A stretch of 47,781 bases of DNA from Desulfuromonadales bacterium. GTDB lineage: Bacteria > Desulfobacterota > Desulfuromonadia > Geobacterales > Pseudopelobacteraceae. Both the position numbers and the translations under genes were made by a program. The notes beneath the pieces were generated by a model. The model was given only the letters and a program-made list of their open reading frames with translations. It was not told where the DNA came from and made no database searches. Below are positions 1 to 7,627 of the stretch, piece after piece (positions within the stretch are counted from its first letter, which is position 1; each line of letters opens with the position of its first letter). The stretch covers positions 1 through 47,781 of the forward strand of contig JAENWA010000025.1 in NCBI GenBank assembly GCA_016650295.1, given 5' to 3'.

Positions 1-237
1 ACCGGCATTCATTTTAAAGTGGTCGAATTCGACCACTTTAAAATCCGGGTTGTACATTTGTTCCCAAGTACCAATAAATTCGAGTGTTCCCCTGTTGCGG
101 ATCCAATTTTTGATAACATCCGCCGCACGGGCTTCGCCCTCCTTGGCGTTCGCAATATCGGTCAGACTGATGTAATCCGCTTGATTCTTATTCAATAGGG
201 CGACGGAAAACCCTTGCACTGTAATTGTTTTACTCAT
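1..237 (-). CDS. KilA-N domain protein, N-terminal part (runs off window)
   Basis: Translating the minus strand from the ATG at 237 gives 79 residues with no stop before the window edge. The sequence starts MSKTITVQGF and contains DYISLTDIANAK, VIKNWIRNRGTLEFIGTWEQ and NPDFKVVEFD, the typical opening of bacterial KilA-N domain proteins. KilA-N is a DNA-binding fold found in phage and mobile-element proteins and in chromosomal accessory genes; the exact role here is unknown. The catalytic or partner C-terminal part, if any, lies outside the window. No strong Shine-Dalgarno is obvious beyond an AGAGAGG stretch upstream of the ATG. The family call is confident; function is not. Confidence 0.8.
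   Translation of the reverse strand, partial: MSKTITVQGFSVALLNKNQADYISLTDIANAKEGEARAADVIKNWIRNRGTLEFIGTWEQMYNPDFKVVEFDHFKMNAG
11..44. repeat. perfect 34-bp palindrome inside the KilA-N gene
   Basis: Bases 11-44 are a perfect palindrome of two 17-base arms centred on GAATTC. It encodes the FKVVEFDHFK part of the KilA-N domain, a conserved region, so it may be a by-product of coding rather than an operator. Confidence 0.7.
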
Positions 238-733
238 TTAACCTCTCTCTATTCCACATGCGGCATCTGTCAGACGTTGCTTTCCGTCCTCAGTCATTTT
301 CAAGGGGTAACAGCTTGTTACCAGTTGACTGCCTTTCTTGCCCAAGCGGACTTTCTTCGAAAATCGCCAGCTTGTTTTTCATAGCAACTGAACCTCTTGT
401 TTGTGTTCACCAGACCTAAAATAAAAGCCGCTCAATCAGCATTCATACTGATCAAAGCGGCTTTTTTCATCTATCAAATGCCAAAAAACAGGCTACCATG
501 TCGCCCTCATTAAATTATCAAAACAATATTCAAAATCCTCCAAAATTATGCAGAGTTAGTACGCTATTCTCATATTAAAGTCAATCGCCCAATTGTCATA
601 CTCTCTCAAGAGTTGAACGAGCTGTTCAAACGCTAATGGCGGCGGATCATCCCCCTTATCTCTTCACAATTATCATTGATGTCCCTCATAATTTCATGGC
701 TGTCCATCCCGCCACAGGCGCGAGAGCACCCAG
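238..733. other. intergenic region with one terminator
   Basis: No convincing gene is visible between the KilA-N start and the MscS-like fragment. The only clear signal is the symmetric terminator at 423-467. The short open frame at 225-419 lacks a ribosome binding site and any recognisable domain and is not called. Confidence 0.5.
423..467 (+). terminator. Rho-independent, probably bidirectional terminator
   Basis: The stem AAAAGCCGCT (423-432) pairs with AGCGGCTTTT (456-465), followed by more T. An A-run on the left and a T-run on the right make it usable on either strand. No gene immediately upstream on the plus strand is recognisable. Confidence 0.7.
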
Positions 734-898
734 GAGATATGGGAAGACGTGCTGGACAGTTTTGCCGAATGTGATGATATAAATTTCGCCTACCCGACGC
801 AACGCTCTTACAGCAATATCACAGAGGGTAGGCGCGGAACCGGGGCAAAGCTGCCGACATTTGCACACGCCCCGAATACAGAGCGTACCAATGTTTGA
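734..898 (+). pseudogene. MscS-type mechanosensitive channel, C-terminal fragment
   Basis: In frame before the TGA at 896-898 the sequence reads EIWEDVLDSFAECDDINFAYPTQRSYSN and on to the stop, about 54 residues. The DVLD-FA--DDI-FAYPTQR pattern is the end of the cytoplasmic beta/alpha domain of MscS-family channels, where the last strand carries FAYPTxR. Upstream in the same frame the resemblance stops abruptly and a TAA sits at 689-691, so the membrane part and Sm-like domain are missing. I read it as a remnant of a deleted channel gene. The match is from memory of the family motif only. Confidence 0.5.
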
Positions 899-1128
899 GT
901 AATGTCGTCCGGACCTTTGCAGGGCGAACCCGGAACTTTGTCGGAGAAAGCTTTTGGGCACGCGTCTATTTTGTATCGACAGTGGGCCGGGACGAGCAGG
1001 TGATTCGGGAATACATCCGACGCCAAGAATCAGAAGATCAAAGACAACAGCGAGCATGGCTCCTCGCAAAAGGAACTGTTAACTGTACGTGTACTTTCCA
1101 CCCAAATCCCCACCGCGCAGATCGAATT

Positions 1129-1846
1129 TTATCTGAAAAACAAACTACCCAGTCCAAGCGTGCGGGAGAAATCCCACAGATTCATGAACAGGGGATCGAA
1201 TCGTCCCTGTTCCACCTGCTTCTCCTCCCGCTCCCAGAAAAACAGCCGGCCGGCAGGATAGAGGTAACCAAACGGATAGGCGGTCAGACTGTCACGTTGT
1301 CGCGCCACCAGTTCTATCGGATAGCGATAGACAGACTCCTGCTGTTTGACCAGCGCAAGGGCTTTGAAGCGAACGAGTCGGGCATTGGCCAGCCATTTTT
1401 TTGAATTGATCCGTCCCTGTCCATCTGTTCCTGCCCGTTCACTGACCCTGGCAGAAAGCGCCCGCAGCGTCAAGGCGCGGTGGTTCGCTCGCAATGCACT
1501 GACTTCCAAAGCCCGAATCAACTCACCAGTCAATGCCTGCCGCAAATCGGCATGAGAACTGCCGATACTGTTTTCTTTTGTGAGAAACCGCTCCATCTGC
1601 TGTGTCAGTAATCCCATTTTGCTTGCGTATTCCTCCAGGTCACTGATTGGGCCGTTGAGCTGACTGTCTGCCTCGTGCGGGGTAGCGGTACCGAACAACT
1701 GTGAATAGTGAAACTCCGGCGCCGGTTGGAACGGTTTATCAAATGGAGGCACCGGCAGGGACAACAGATACCAAGACAATCAGAATTACGGCAGCGACCA
1801 CTACCCCGCTCAGATGACGCCTGGACAATGATCCGGGCAAAATCAT
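1129..1846 (-). pseudogene. exported hypothetical protein, frameshifted after the signal peptide
   Basis: From the ATG at 1846 the minus strand encodes a clear signal peptide or membrane anchor: MILPGSLSRRHLSG followed by VVVAAVILIVLVSVVPAGAS. It then hits TGA near 1740. One base out of phase, an open frame continues without interruption to 1129 (FDKPFQPAPEFHYSQLFG ... LWDFSRTLGLG). This second part has only a weak TTG start after a stop and no ribosome binding site, so the two pieces are almost certainly one gene of about 238 codons with a single-base indel near 1740-1746. The mature part is rich in Gln, Arg and Leu and looks helical; I recognise no family. The indel may be real or a sequencing error. 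Confidence 0.55.
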
Positions 1847-2148
1847 CAATCCCACTCAATCCTGCCGATACTTAACCCGCAACATGCCCCTCCACCCGAA
1901 TAGCCTGCTGATATCATGACAGTAGTCTCTCCTGAAATCTGGAAAACATAGCAGATAATGCACCGGACGTGCGTAGCGATTCGGCAACGATTTGGTTACA
2001 AAAAATACATATCGAGACGTATGGAAATAGTCACAAAAGATTGTCCGAGTTGGAACCCTGTCGTAATACAGCTTGTGGTAAAAGCTTGCCAGGATTTTAA
2101 AAACAGAATTTACAGATCCCTTATCGAGTTCCTCCCCTGCAATTGCCC

Positions 2149-2175
2149 GCGCCGGAAACGGCGCAGGATTTTTTT
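2149..2175 (+). terminator. orphan Rho-independent terminator (possible sRNA 3' end)
   Basis: GCGCCG (2149-2154), loop GAAA, CGGCGC (2159-2164), then a T-run at 2169-2175. It is preceded by the unpaired pyrimidine-rich stretch TTCCTCCCC. No coding gene lies just upstream on the plus strand, so a small RNA ending here is possible. Confidence 0.65.
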
Positions 2176-2231
2176 ATAGTGGAAGGTGAGTCCGGACAAA
2201 GCGGCATGATCAACAGCCATCTTAATTAAGC

Positions 2232-2404
2232 CTGAATCCGTGACGCTTTCACGCCTTCACTTGCCCGGACTGCCTAAGTTCCGGCATTCCGGGAGAATGG
2301 AGCTGTTCGACGAAGGACACTTGGTGTAACAGGCATGTTCCGGTGCAGGCGGCGGTCAACTCCGGCATTCCGCGCGTTCCGGCGTTCCAGCGTCACGGAT
2401 TCAG
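2232..2404. repeat. 173-bp element bounded by 24-bp inverted repeats
   Basis: CTGAATCCGTGACGCT-ttc-ACGCC at 2232-2255 is the inverted partner of 2381-2404 (21 of 24 positions complementary). The interior carries repeated CCGGCATTCCG / CGGCGTTCC units. This looks like a non-coding interspersed or MITE-like element; whether other copies exist cannot be seen here. Confidence 0.65.
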
Positions 2405-2517
2405 GTTATAGGTTTAACCAACTTGTCACCCCTACGTAACCTGGCTTTTGTTAAGATCATTTCCAGGAATCATCCAGATGATATCTGCATCACACAGTCA
2501 ATTCGGCGAGGAAAAAA

Positions 2518-2868
2518 ATGAGCAACCTGATTGTTAGCAAATACATGCTGAAGCAGGAGATAGCCGGTGGCGGAGAACGGGATACGATCAAACGGATCGT
2601 TTCGATTGAACTGCGACACCAGCGTATACTGAAAGGCGACATTCCTGATAATATTTTCGATGTCGGGTTGCGACTTGCAAAAAGCTCGCTAGTCTACATG
2701 AACACGCTGCTGCCCATAATTGTCTCGCAAGGGGATGCCGGATTGAGGGAGGAATTTATCAGGGATTCCGGGCTGGACAGGTTGCTTGTGGAAGAGCTGG
2801 AAGAATTCTGGTGTGTCCGGGAAAACATTCCGCATCACAGATTGGGCCTAATTCGAAGCAGATTGTGA
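2518..2868 (+). CDS. small hypothetical protein (116 aa)
   Basis: The ATG at 2518 follows GGCGAGGAAAAAA, a good ribosome binding site. The product is soluble, mostly helical and mildly charged, with no signal peptide, no cysteine cluster and no domain I recognise. Residues 15-60 (GGGERDTIKRIVSIELRHQR to FDVGLRLAKSS) look like amphipathic helices, and the C-terminus has an acidic patch (VEELEEFW). It stands alone between the inverted-repeat element and a run of very small open frames, with no clear operon partner. Codon use is similar to the metabolic genes downstream, which supports it being real. Confidence 0.55.
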   Translation: MSNLIVSKYMLKQEIAGGGERDTIKRIVSIELRHQRILKGDIPDNIFDVGLRLAKSSLVYMNTLLPIIVSQGDAGLREEFIRDSGLDRLLVEELEEFWCVRENIPHHRLGLIRSRL

Positions 2869-3121
2869 GAACGATCTGTTTTTTCGCATCTTGCGGCTAC
2901 TGGTCTAATCCTTACGCCCATTACAATCATCATGCTGTCCGTCATTCGGAGCAGCGCCGGAATGTAACAGGAATTTGTCATGCTTGAAACACACCTGTAA
3001 CAAAGGTGTGGCATAATAAGATAAAATCTATTCACCCGTGGCTGGCAACAAAATCGGATCGCTATTCCGTCCGCAATCTGAATTGACTGAAGGCAGCTTT
3101 TACAAATGGAGGGCTACAACC

Positions 3122-3256
3122 ATGAACGCTGCGAGTAAAAAACAGTATACCGAGATCGGTCGAAAAATGAGAGCAATCCCGCCTGAAAAGCCTGCTTCGA
3201 ACTACAAATGGGAGGAAAGATGTGCGACTCGGACGATGCCGGACTTCATGATATAG
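3122..3256 (+). CDS. small ORF, 44 aa, unknown
   Basis: The ATG at 3122 is preceded by GGAGG (3108-3112) with nine bases of spacing. It encodes MNAASKKQYTEIGRKMRAIP and on to the TAG at 3254-3256, a basic peptide without membrane segment or known motif. It overlaps the next small frame, suggesting translational coupling. It is called mainly on the strength of the ribosome binding site. Confidence 0.35.
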   Translation: MNAASKKQYTEIGRKMRAIPPEKPASNYKWEERCATRTMPDFMI

Positions 3257-3312
3257 GAATGAGAGAACTGGATGAGATGAAACAGAACTGCCCGGCAAAC
3301 AATAAAAAGTAG
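3220..3312 (+). CDS. small ORF, 30 aa, acidic, unknown
   Basis: The ATG at 3220 sits right behind GGGAGGAAAG, a near-ideal ribosome binding site lying inside the previous frame. The product MCDSDDAGLHDIGMREL and on to NNKK is acidic with two Cys. No family is recognised. The overlap with the 44-aa frame and the paired strong ribosome binding sites suggest a two-peptide unit. Confidence 0.35.
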   Translation: MCDSDDAGLHDIGMRELDEMKQNCPANNKK

Positions 3313-3469
3313 AACACACGAAATGTTTACCGTAAAAGCGTTTGCCTTCGGCGGCGGGCTTGGCTGAAACCGGCTGGAGGTTCCACGCGGAATTATCAGC
3401 ACATATCGTTGATGAGACGACAATGCTGATTCCGGTGACCTTCGTTCATATCTGACGCTCATACCATGA

Positions 3470-3652
3470 TCAACACAACCCCGCCGCTATGGTACTGTTA
3501 ACGACCACACCATTCACATCCGGCAGTGTCATGGGACGGTGGCAGGCGCCGCAATAGGTTCCATCCTGCAACCGTGCCCAGAGCACCAGATTTTCCGAAT
3601 CACAGAAGTCGCAGCACCAAAAGTAATAGTCTTCATTGAGCCTGATTTTCAT
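3470..3652 (-). CDS. Cys-rich zinc-ribbon-like small protein (60 aa)
   Basis: Starts at ATG 3652 behind AGAGGAGGACTTTTGTT on the minus strand, a strong ribosome binding site. The sequence has a CC-x2-C (WCCDFCDS) and a C-x2-C (YCGACHRP) knuckle separated by about 20 residues, the spacing of a small zinc ribbon. Such proteins often bind metal or act as RNA/DNA-binding accessories, but no specific family is recognised. It is divergent from the phoB transcription unit, from which it is separated by the Pho-box region, so it could share phosphate control; that is inference. Confidence 0.6.
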   Translation of the reverse strand: MKIRLNEDYYFWCCDFCDSENLVLWARLQDGTYCGACHRPMTLPDVNGVVVNSTIAAGLC

Positions 3653-3786
3653 AACAAAAGTCCTCCTCTGTTTTTTCCCCAGTATATCCGATTATTATTG
3701 CAATCATGTGAAGGTAGGATAAAATTTGTGTTAATTCTGCTAACTGGTCAAATCCTGAGCAGTTTCTACAAGATCTTTATCTGCCC

Positions 3787-3830
3787 GTAACATGATTGTA
3801 ACAATTGTATGTTACAAACATTTATGTAAC
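3787..3830 (+). promoter_or_regulatory. putative Pho-box array upstream of phoB
   Basis: GTAACATGATTGTAACA carries two TAAC cores eleven bases apart, followed by an inverted GTTAC and another TGTAAC at 3825-3830. The same TGTAACAT-TGTAAC layout occurs before pstS. This fits PhoB direct-repeat operators with 11-bp spacing and suggests phoBR autoregulation. Confidence 0.6.
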
Positions 3831-3835
3831 TACTC

Positions 3836-3942
3836 AGGTTGAAGGTTGAAGGTTGAAGGTTGAAGGCCTGCCCTGAGCGGAGTCGAAGGGATGAAGGTTT
3901 TAAGATTTACAGCTTTAACCTTCAACCTTCAACCTTCAACCT
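3836..3942. repeat. inverted heptamer arrays (GGTTGAA)n ... (TTCAACC)n plus CTGAGCGGAGTCGAAG unit
   Basis: Four direct GGTTGAA units (3836-3866) are followed by CTGAGCGGAGTCGAAG (3873-3888) and four inverted TTCAACC units (3917-3942), so the transcript can fold into a long hairpin just before phoB. The same head-to-tail architecture recurs at 11545-11625 and 23476-23694. Confidence 0.85.
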
Positions 3943-3970
3943 TTTTCCTATCCACCAACAGGAGCATGAC

Positions 3971-4654
3971 ATGAAGAACGTGCTGATTATAGAAGATGAA
4001 AAGGATCTGGCGGAACTGCTGGCTTTCAACCTTGAGAAGGAAGGCTATGCAGCCACCTGTGTCCATGACGGGAAGCTGGGGCTGGAACAGGCCGGCGCGA
4101 ATTTGCCGGATTTGATCCTGCTGGACCTGATGCTGCCGGGACTGCTGGGGACCGAGGTCTGCAAGGCCCTTCGCAAGGATCAACTCACCGCTCATATTCC
4201 GATCATCATGATAACGGCCAAAGGAGATGAAATCGACCGCGTGGTTGGCTTTGAGGTCGGAGCGGACGACTATATTGTCAAGCCGTTCTCCATGCGTGAG
4301 GTGGCACTCAGGATCAAATCGGTCATGCGAAGATATGAACACGAGACTCAGCAGTCAACTGCTGATCTGCTTGCAATCGGAGAGATCATTATCGACAAGC
4401 AACGCCATGTCGTGACGAGTGCCGGCGTGGAAACCGAACTGACCAGTACCGAGTTCAAGCTGCTGCTTTATCTGGCCGAGAAAAAGGGGCACGTGCACAG
4501 TCGTGAAAAACTGCTGCAGAATGTCTGGAGCTACAATAACGCCGGCGACACCAGAACGGTTGACACTCATGTGACACGCCTGCGCGGCAAACTGGGCACA
4601 CCCGGCGATATCATCAAGACGGTCCGTGGTTTCGGCTACAAGATCGAGGAGTAA
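3971..4654 (+). CDS. phoB: PhoB phosphate response regulator
   Basis: OmpR/PhoB-family response regulator (227 aa). The receiver domain holds the acidic pocket (EDE near residues 8-10), the phosphoacceptor Asp52 in LILLDLMLPG and Lys104 in IVKPFSMRE. The C-terminal winged helix (about 130-225) ends in the TRTVDTHVTRLRGKLG recognition region. The start is placed at 3971 (MKNVLIIEDE) behind GGAG; the longer frame upstream only translates intergenic repeats. It lies four bases before phoR, so the two are co-transcribed. On phosphate limitation, phosphorylated PhoB should bind the Pho boxes at 3787-3830 and 6451-6467. The phoR-pst-phoU neighbourhood makes the PhoB assignment secure within this large family. 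Confidence 0.95.
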   Translation: MKNVLIIEDEKDLAELLAFNLEKEGYAATCVHDGKLGLEQAGANLPDLILLDLMLPGLLGTEVCKALRKDQLTAHIPIIMITAKGDEIDRVVGFEVGADDYIVKPFSMREVALRIKSVMRRYEHETQQSTADLLAIGEIIIDKQRHVVTSAGVETELTSTEFKLLLYLAEKKGHVHSREKLLQNVWSYNNAGDTRTVDTHVTRLRGKLGTPGDIIKTVRGFGYKIEE

Positions 4655-4657
4655 TCA

Positions 4658-6433
4658 ATGGGATTTCGAACCAAACTGGTGCTGTCCTACATCTTCCTGA
4701 TTGCGCTGATCACCGGAAGTTTCTACCTCTATTTCAATCATACCCTGCAAAAAGGGATGATTGAGGAGAGCCGGACCAACCTGGCCAGCCAGACACAGTT
4801 GGCCCGCCTGCTGGTAATGAGTGAGATGCGGAATAAATCACCCCAGCAACTTACTGAATCGATCGGAACCGTCACCAAAGCCAGAGTCACCCTGGTCGCA
4901 CCTAACGGTACGGTTATCGGCGACTCGGATGTCGGACAGGCTCATCTGGCCCAGCTCGAAAATCACCTGCAGCGCCCCGAGATTCAGGAGGCGCTCAAAA
5001 ACGGCGGCGGCAGCGCGCTGCGCTATTCCGACACCCTGCGCACGTCAATGCTCTACTCGGCGCTGACCTATGGCAGCGGGACTATTGACGGTGTCATCCG
5101 CCTGGCCATGCCCCTGGAATACCTGGCTTCCGCCCGCAACAGCCTGCACGGCCTGGTGGGGGGGGCAGCGCTGGTTACTATAGTCATCGCGCTCCTGTTC
5201 GGTTATCTCCTCACCAATCTGACCTCCAAACCTCTGCGCGACATGGCTGATGCCGCCGCCCGTATCGGTTACGGCGGCAGTAAGGCCAAAATCCCGGTCG
5301 TCTCCAAAGATGAGATCGGCATGCTGGCCGGTGTGCTGAATGACATGTCGGAACGGATCGAAGATCAGGTGCAGCGCATTTCAGCCGAAAAGCAGCGTCT
5401 GGATACCATTCTGAACAGCATGGGCGAAGGAGTCATGGTTACAGATCCGGACGGCGTCATCAGCCTGGTCAACCCCGCATTCCGGCGCCTCTTTTCCATT
5501 ATCGGCACAGTGGAAGGGAATAAACTGGTCGAAATCTCCCGGCACCCCGACCTGCTTGCAGCCTTCAATGATCTTGGCCGGTCGGATGTCAACGAACTGG
5601 TGCGGGAGATCTCCATCCATCCCAATGACATTACCCTGTTTACCCATTGGGTTCCGCTTAATGTCGATGCAGTTAGAAAGGGAATCGTTGCGGTTTTTCA
5701 CGATATCAGCGACCTGAAGAGGGCGGAAAACATGCGCAGGGATTTCGTTGCCAATGTATCCCATGAACTGCGGACGCCGGTGACAATTATCAAGGGTTAT
5801 GCCGAAACCTTGATGGATGGGGCGCTGGAATCGGACCCGGCCCGGGCCATGCGTTTCGTTGAGATCATCTCCAGCCATTCGGAACGTCTGACTAATCTGA
5901 TAAACGATATCCTGACATTGTCGAGTCTCGAATCAAAAGAGGCACTATTGGATCTCAATCCCATTGACGTCTCAGGAACCATAGCCAAGGCCTGTATGTT
6001 GCTTCAGGAAAGCGCCCTTCAAAAGAATATTACGATTACCAATGAATCCATAAGTGGTGTTTTGCCGCGTGTACTGGCCGACCAGGGACGTCTTGAACAG
6101 GTTGTGGTCAATCTGCTGGAGAATGCCATCAAGTACACCCCGGATGGCGGACTGGTCCGCCTGTTCACCGAAGATGCCGGCGAATTTATCCGGGTGTCGG
6201 TGGCGGATACCGGCATCGGTATCCCCTTCAAGGATCTGCCGAGGATCTTCGAACGCTTTTACCGGGTGGATGAGGCCAGAACCCGTGAGCAGGGCGGGAC
6301 CGGACTCGGACTGGCCATTGTGAAACATATCGTTCAGCTTCACGGCGGCAATGTCTCCGTCACAAGCGAGCCGGGCCAGGGCTCGATCTTCTCATTCACT
6401 ATCAAGAAAACAACCACTCAATCAAAGATTTAA
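4658..6433 (+). CDS. phoR: PhoR phosphate sensor histidine kinase
   Basis: Membrane histidine kinase (591 aa). An N-terminal membrane segment (residues 7-27) and a second near 165-187 enclose a periplasmic sensor of about 135 residues. A HAMP linker (about 190-240), a PAS domain (about 250-350), the HisKA box VANVSHELRTP with His369, and an HATPase domain with N (ENAIKYT), G1 (DTGIGIP), F and G2 (GGTGLGLAI) motifs follow. It phosphorylates or dephosphorylates PhoB according to signalling from the Pst transporter and PhoU encoded just downstream. The long periplasmic loop and HAMP domain differ from the short-loop E. coli PhoR but are common in Gram-positive and deltaproteobacterial PhoR. Ends 88 bases before pstS. 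Confidence 0.93.
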   Translation: MGFRTKLVLSYIFLIALITGSFYLYFNHTLQKGMIEESRTNLASQTQLARLLVMSEMRNKSPQQLTESIGTVTKARVTLVAPNGTVIGDSDVGQAHLAQLENHLQRPEIQEALKNGGGSALRYSDTLRTSMLYSALTYGSGTIDGVIRLAMPLEYLASARNSLHGLVGGAALVTIVIALLFGYLLTNLTSKPLRDMADAAARIGYGGSKAKIPVVSKDEIGMLAGVLNDMSERIEDQVQRISAEKQRLDTILNSMGEGVMVTDPDGVISLVNPAFRRLFSIIGTVEGNKLVEISRHPDLLAAFNDLGRSDVNELVREISIHPNDITLFTHWVPLNVDAVRKGIVAVFHDISDLKRAENMRRDFVANVSHELRTPVTIIKGYAETLMDGALESDPARAMRFVEIISSHSERLTNLINDILTLSSLESKEALLDLNPIDVSGTIAKACMLLQESALQKNITITNESISGVLPRVLADQGRLEQVVVNLLENAIKYTPDGGLVRLFTEDAGEFIRVSVADTGIGIPFKDLPRIFERFYRVDEARTREQGGTGLGLAIVKHIVQLHGGNVSVTSEPGQGSIFSFTIKKTTTQSKI

Positions 6434-6450
6434 CGGACTGTTTACCGTGC

Positions 6451-6467
6451 TGTAACATGAATGTAAC
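6451..6467 (+). promoter_or_regulatory. putative Pho box upstream of pstS
   Basis: TGTAACATGAATGTAAC contains two TGTAAC cores eleven bases apart, with a further TGTAAC near 6495-6500. It is nearly the same as the motif before phoB and probably replaces the -35 element of a PhoB-dependent pstS promoter. Confidence 0.65.
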
Positions 6468-6521
6468 AACAGTCTGCTAAGGTAAAGACAATCTGTAACA
6501 AACCACAAGGAGGAATTTTCC

Positions 6522-7487
6522 ATGTTCAAGAAGTCTATTCTGACCGCCGCTCTGCTGATGGTCACCGTTGTTGCGGCTCATGCCGAAAAAGTAACCGTAG
6601 ATCCAAAAATTAAAAAGTACGCCACCGCCGCCGGGGTATCCGGCAATCTTAATAGTATCGGCTCAGACTCCCTCAATAACCTGATGACCTACTGGGCCGA
6701 AGGGTTCAAGAAAAAATACCCCAACGTCAACCTCCAGATCGAAGGCAAGGGTTCCAGCACCGCGCCTCCGGCCCTGATTGGCGGTACTGCCCAACTCGGG
6801 CCCATGTCGCGCGAGATGAAAAGTTCCGAGATCGAGGAATTCGAAAAGAAACACGGCTTCAAGCCGACCAGGATCGGTGTGGCACTGGATTCCCTGGCGG
6901 TATTCGTCAACAAGGACAATCCGATCAAAAGTCTGTCGCTGGACAAGGTCGATGCCATCTTCTCTAAAACCCACAAACGGGGCGGCGCCGATGTTACCAC
7001 CTGGGGACAGCTGGGCGTAACCGGTAAGCTGGCCAATATGCCGATCAGTCTCTACGGTCGTAACTCTGCTTCCGGTACTTATGGCTACTTCAAGGAGCAC
7101 GCCCTGGGTAAAGGCGATTTCAAAAACAGCGTCAAAGAACAGCCCGGCTCGGCCTCTGTTGTGGAAGGGGTGGCCAAGGATATCGGCGCCATCGGTTACT
7201 CCGGCATCGGCTACGCCACATCCGGCGTACGCGCGGTACCCCTTTCCGACAAGGAAGGCGGCAAGGTTGCCGAAGCGACCAACGCCAATGTGCTGAACGG
7301 CTCCTACCCCATGAGCCGCATCCTCTACATCTATGTCGCCAAGAAACCGGGCCAGCCGCTGCCCAAGGTGGTGGAAGAGTTCCTGCGCTATGCCCTCTCC
7401 AAGGAAGGCCAGGAAATCGTCGTGAAGGACGGCTATGATCCGCTGACCCCCAAACTGATTGATACGCAACTGAAGGCTCTCAAGTAG
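6522..7487 (+). CDS. pstS: PstS phosphate-binding protein
   Basis: Periplasmic phosphate-binding protein (321 aa) of the Pst ABC transporter. It has a signal peptide (MFKKSILTAALLMVTVVAAHA), the IGSDSLNNLM and GKGSSTAPPALIGGTAQLGPMSRE phosphate-pocket segments, and the GRNSASGTYGYFKEHAL motif typical of PstS. The start follows AAGGAGGAA, a strong ribosome binding site. It heads the pstS-C-A-B-phoU run behind its own Pho box. A long hairpin follows immediately (7484-7568), overlapping the stop codon. This fits the common pattern in which the binding protein is made in excess of the membrane parts by protecting or terminating the transcript there. Confidence 0.95.
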   Translation: MFKKSILTAALLMVTVVAAHAEKVTVDPKIKKYATAAGVSGNLNSIGSDSLNNLMTYWAEGFKKKYPNVNLQIEGKGSSTAPPALIGGTAQLGPMSREMKSSEIEEFEKKHGFKPTRIGVALDSLAVFVNKDNPIKSLSLDKVDAIFSKTHKRGGADVTTWGQLGVTGKLANMPISLYGRNSASGTYGYFKEHALGKGDFKNSVKEQPGSASVVEGVAKDIGAIGYSGIGYATSGVRAVPLSDKEGGKVAEATNANVLNGSYPMSRILYIYVAKKPGQPLPKVVEEFLRYALSKEGQEIVVKDGYDPLTPKLIDTQLKALK

Positions 7488-7568
7488 GGGCACCGGCTTG
7501 GCCCGCCCTGTTGGCAATGGCCGTAATGCTGAATATTGCAACAGGGCGGGCCAAGGCCACGCCCCTAC
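7484..7568 (+). repeat. long two-part hairpin between pstS and pstC
   Basis: CTTGGCCCGCCCTGTTG (7497-7513) is perfectly complementary to 7539-7555, and an outer GTAGGGGC (7484-7491) pairs with GCCCCTAC (7561-7568). No T-run follows, so it looks like a REP-type RNA-stabilising or attenuating hairpin rather than a simple terminator. The outer arm overlaps the pstS stop codon. Confidence 0.85.
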
Positions 7569-7627
7569 GAGAATCCCAACAGCCTAACATACAGATAATC
7601 AAGATCATTTCCAGGCAGTGACAAGCA

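Larger units (their letters stand above)
1847..2517. other. intergenic region holding an orphan terminator and an inverted-repeat element
   Basis: No protein gene is supported in these 670 bases. They contain a strong terminator at 2149-2175 with no gene ahead of it, and the 2232-2404 inverted repeat. A low-quality open frame at 1958-2179 simply reads through the terminator. Confidence 0.5.

Noticed and set aside
895-1404. 169-residue plus-strand frame
   Set aside because: It is antisense to the frameshifted exported-protein gene and has no recognisable domain or ribosome binding site.
3860-3970. N-terminal extension of phoB (KACPERSRRDEGF and following residues)
   Set aside because: It only translates the interspersed 16-mer and heptamer repeats; GGAG precedes the ATG at 3971, where the receiver domain begins.
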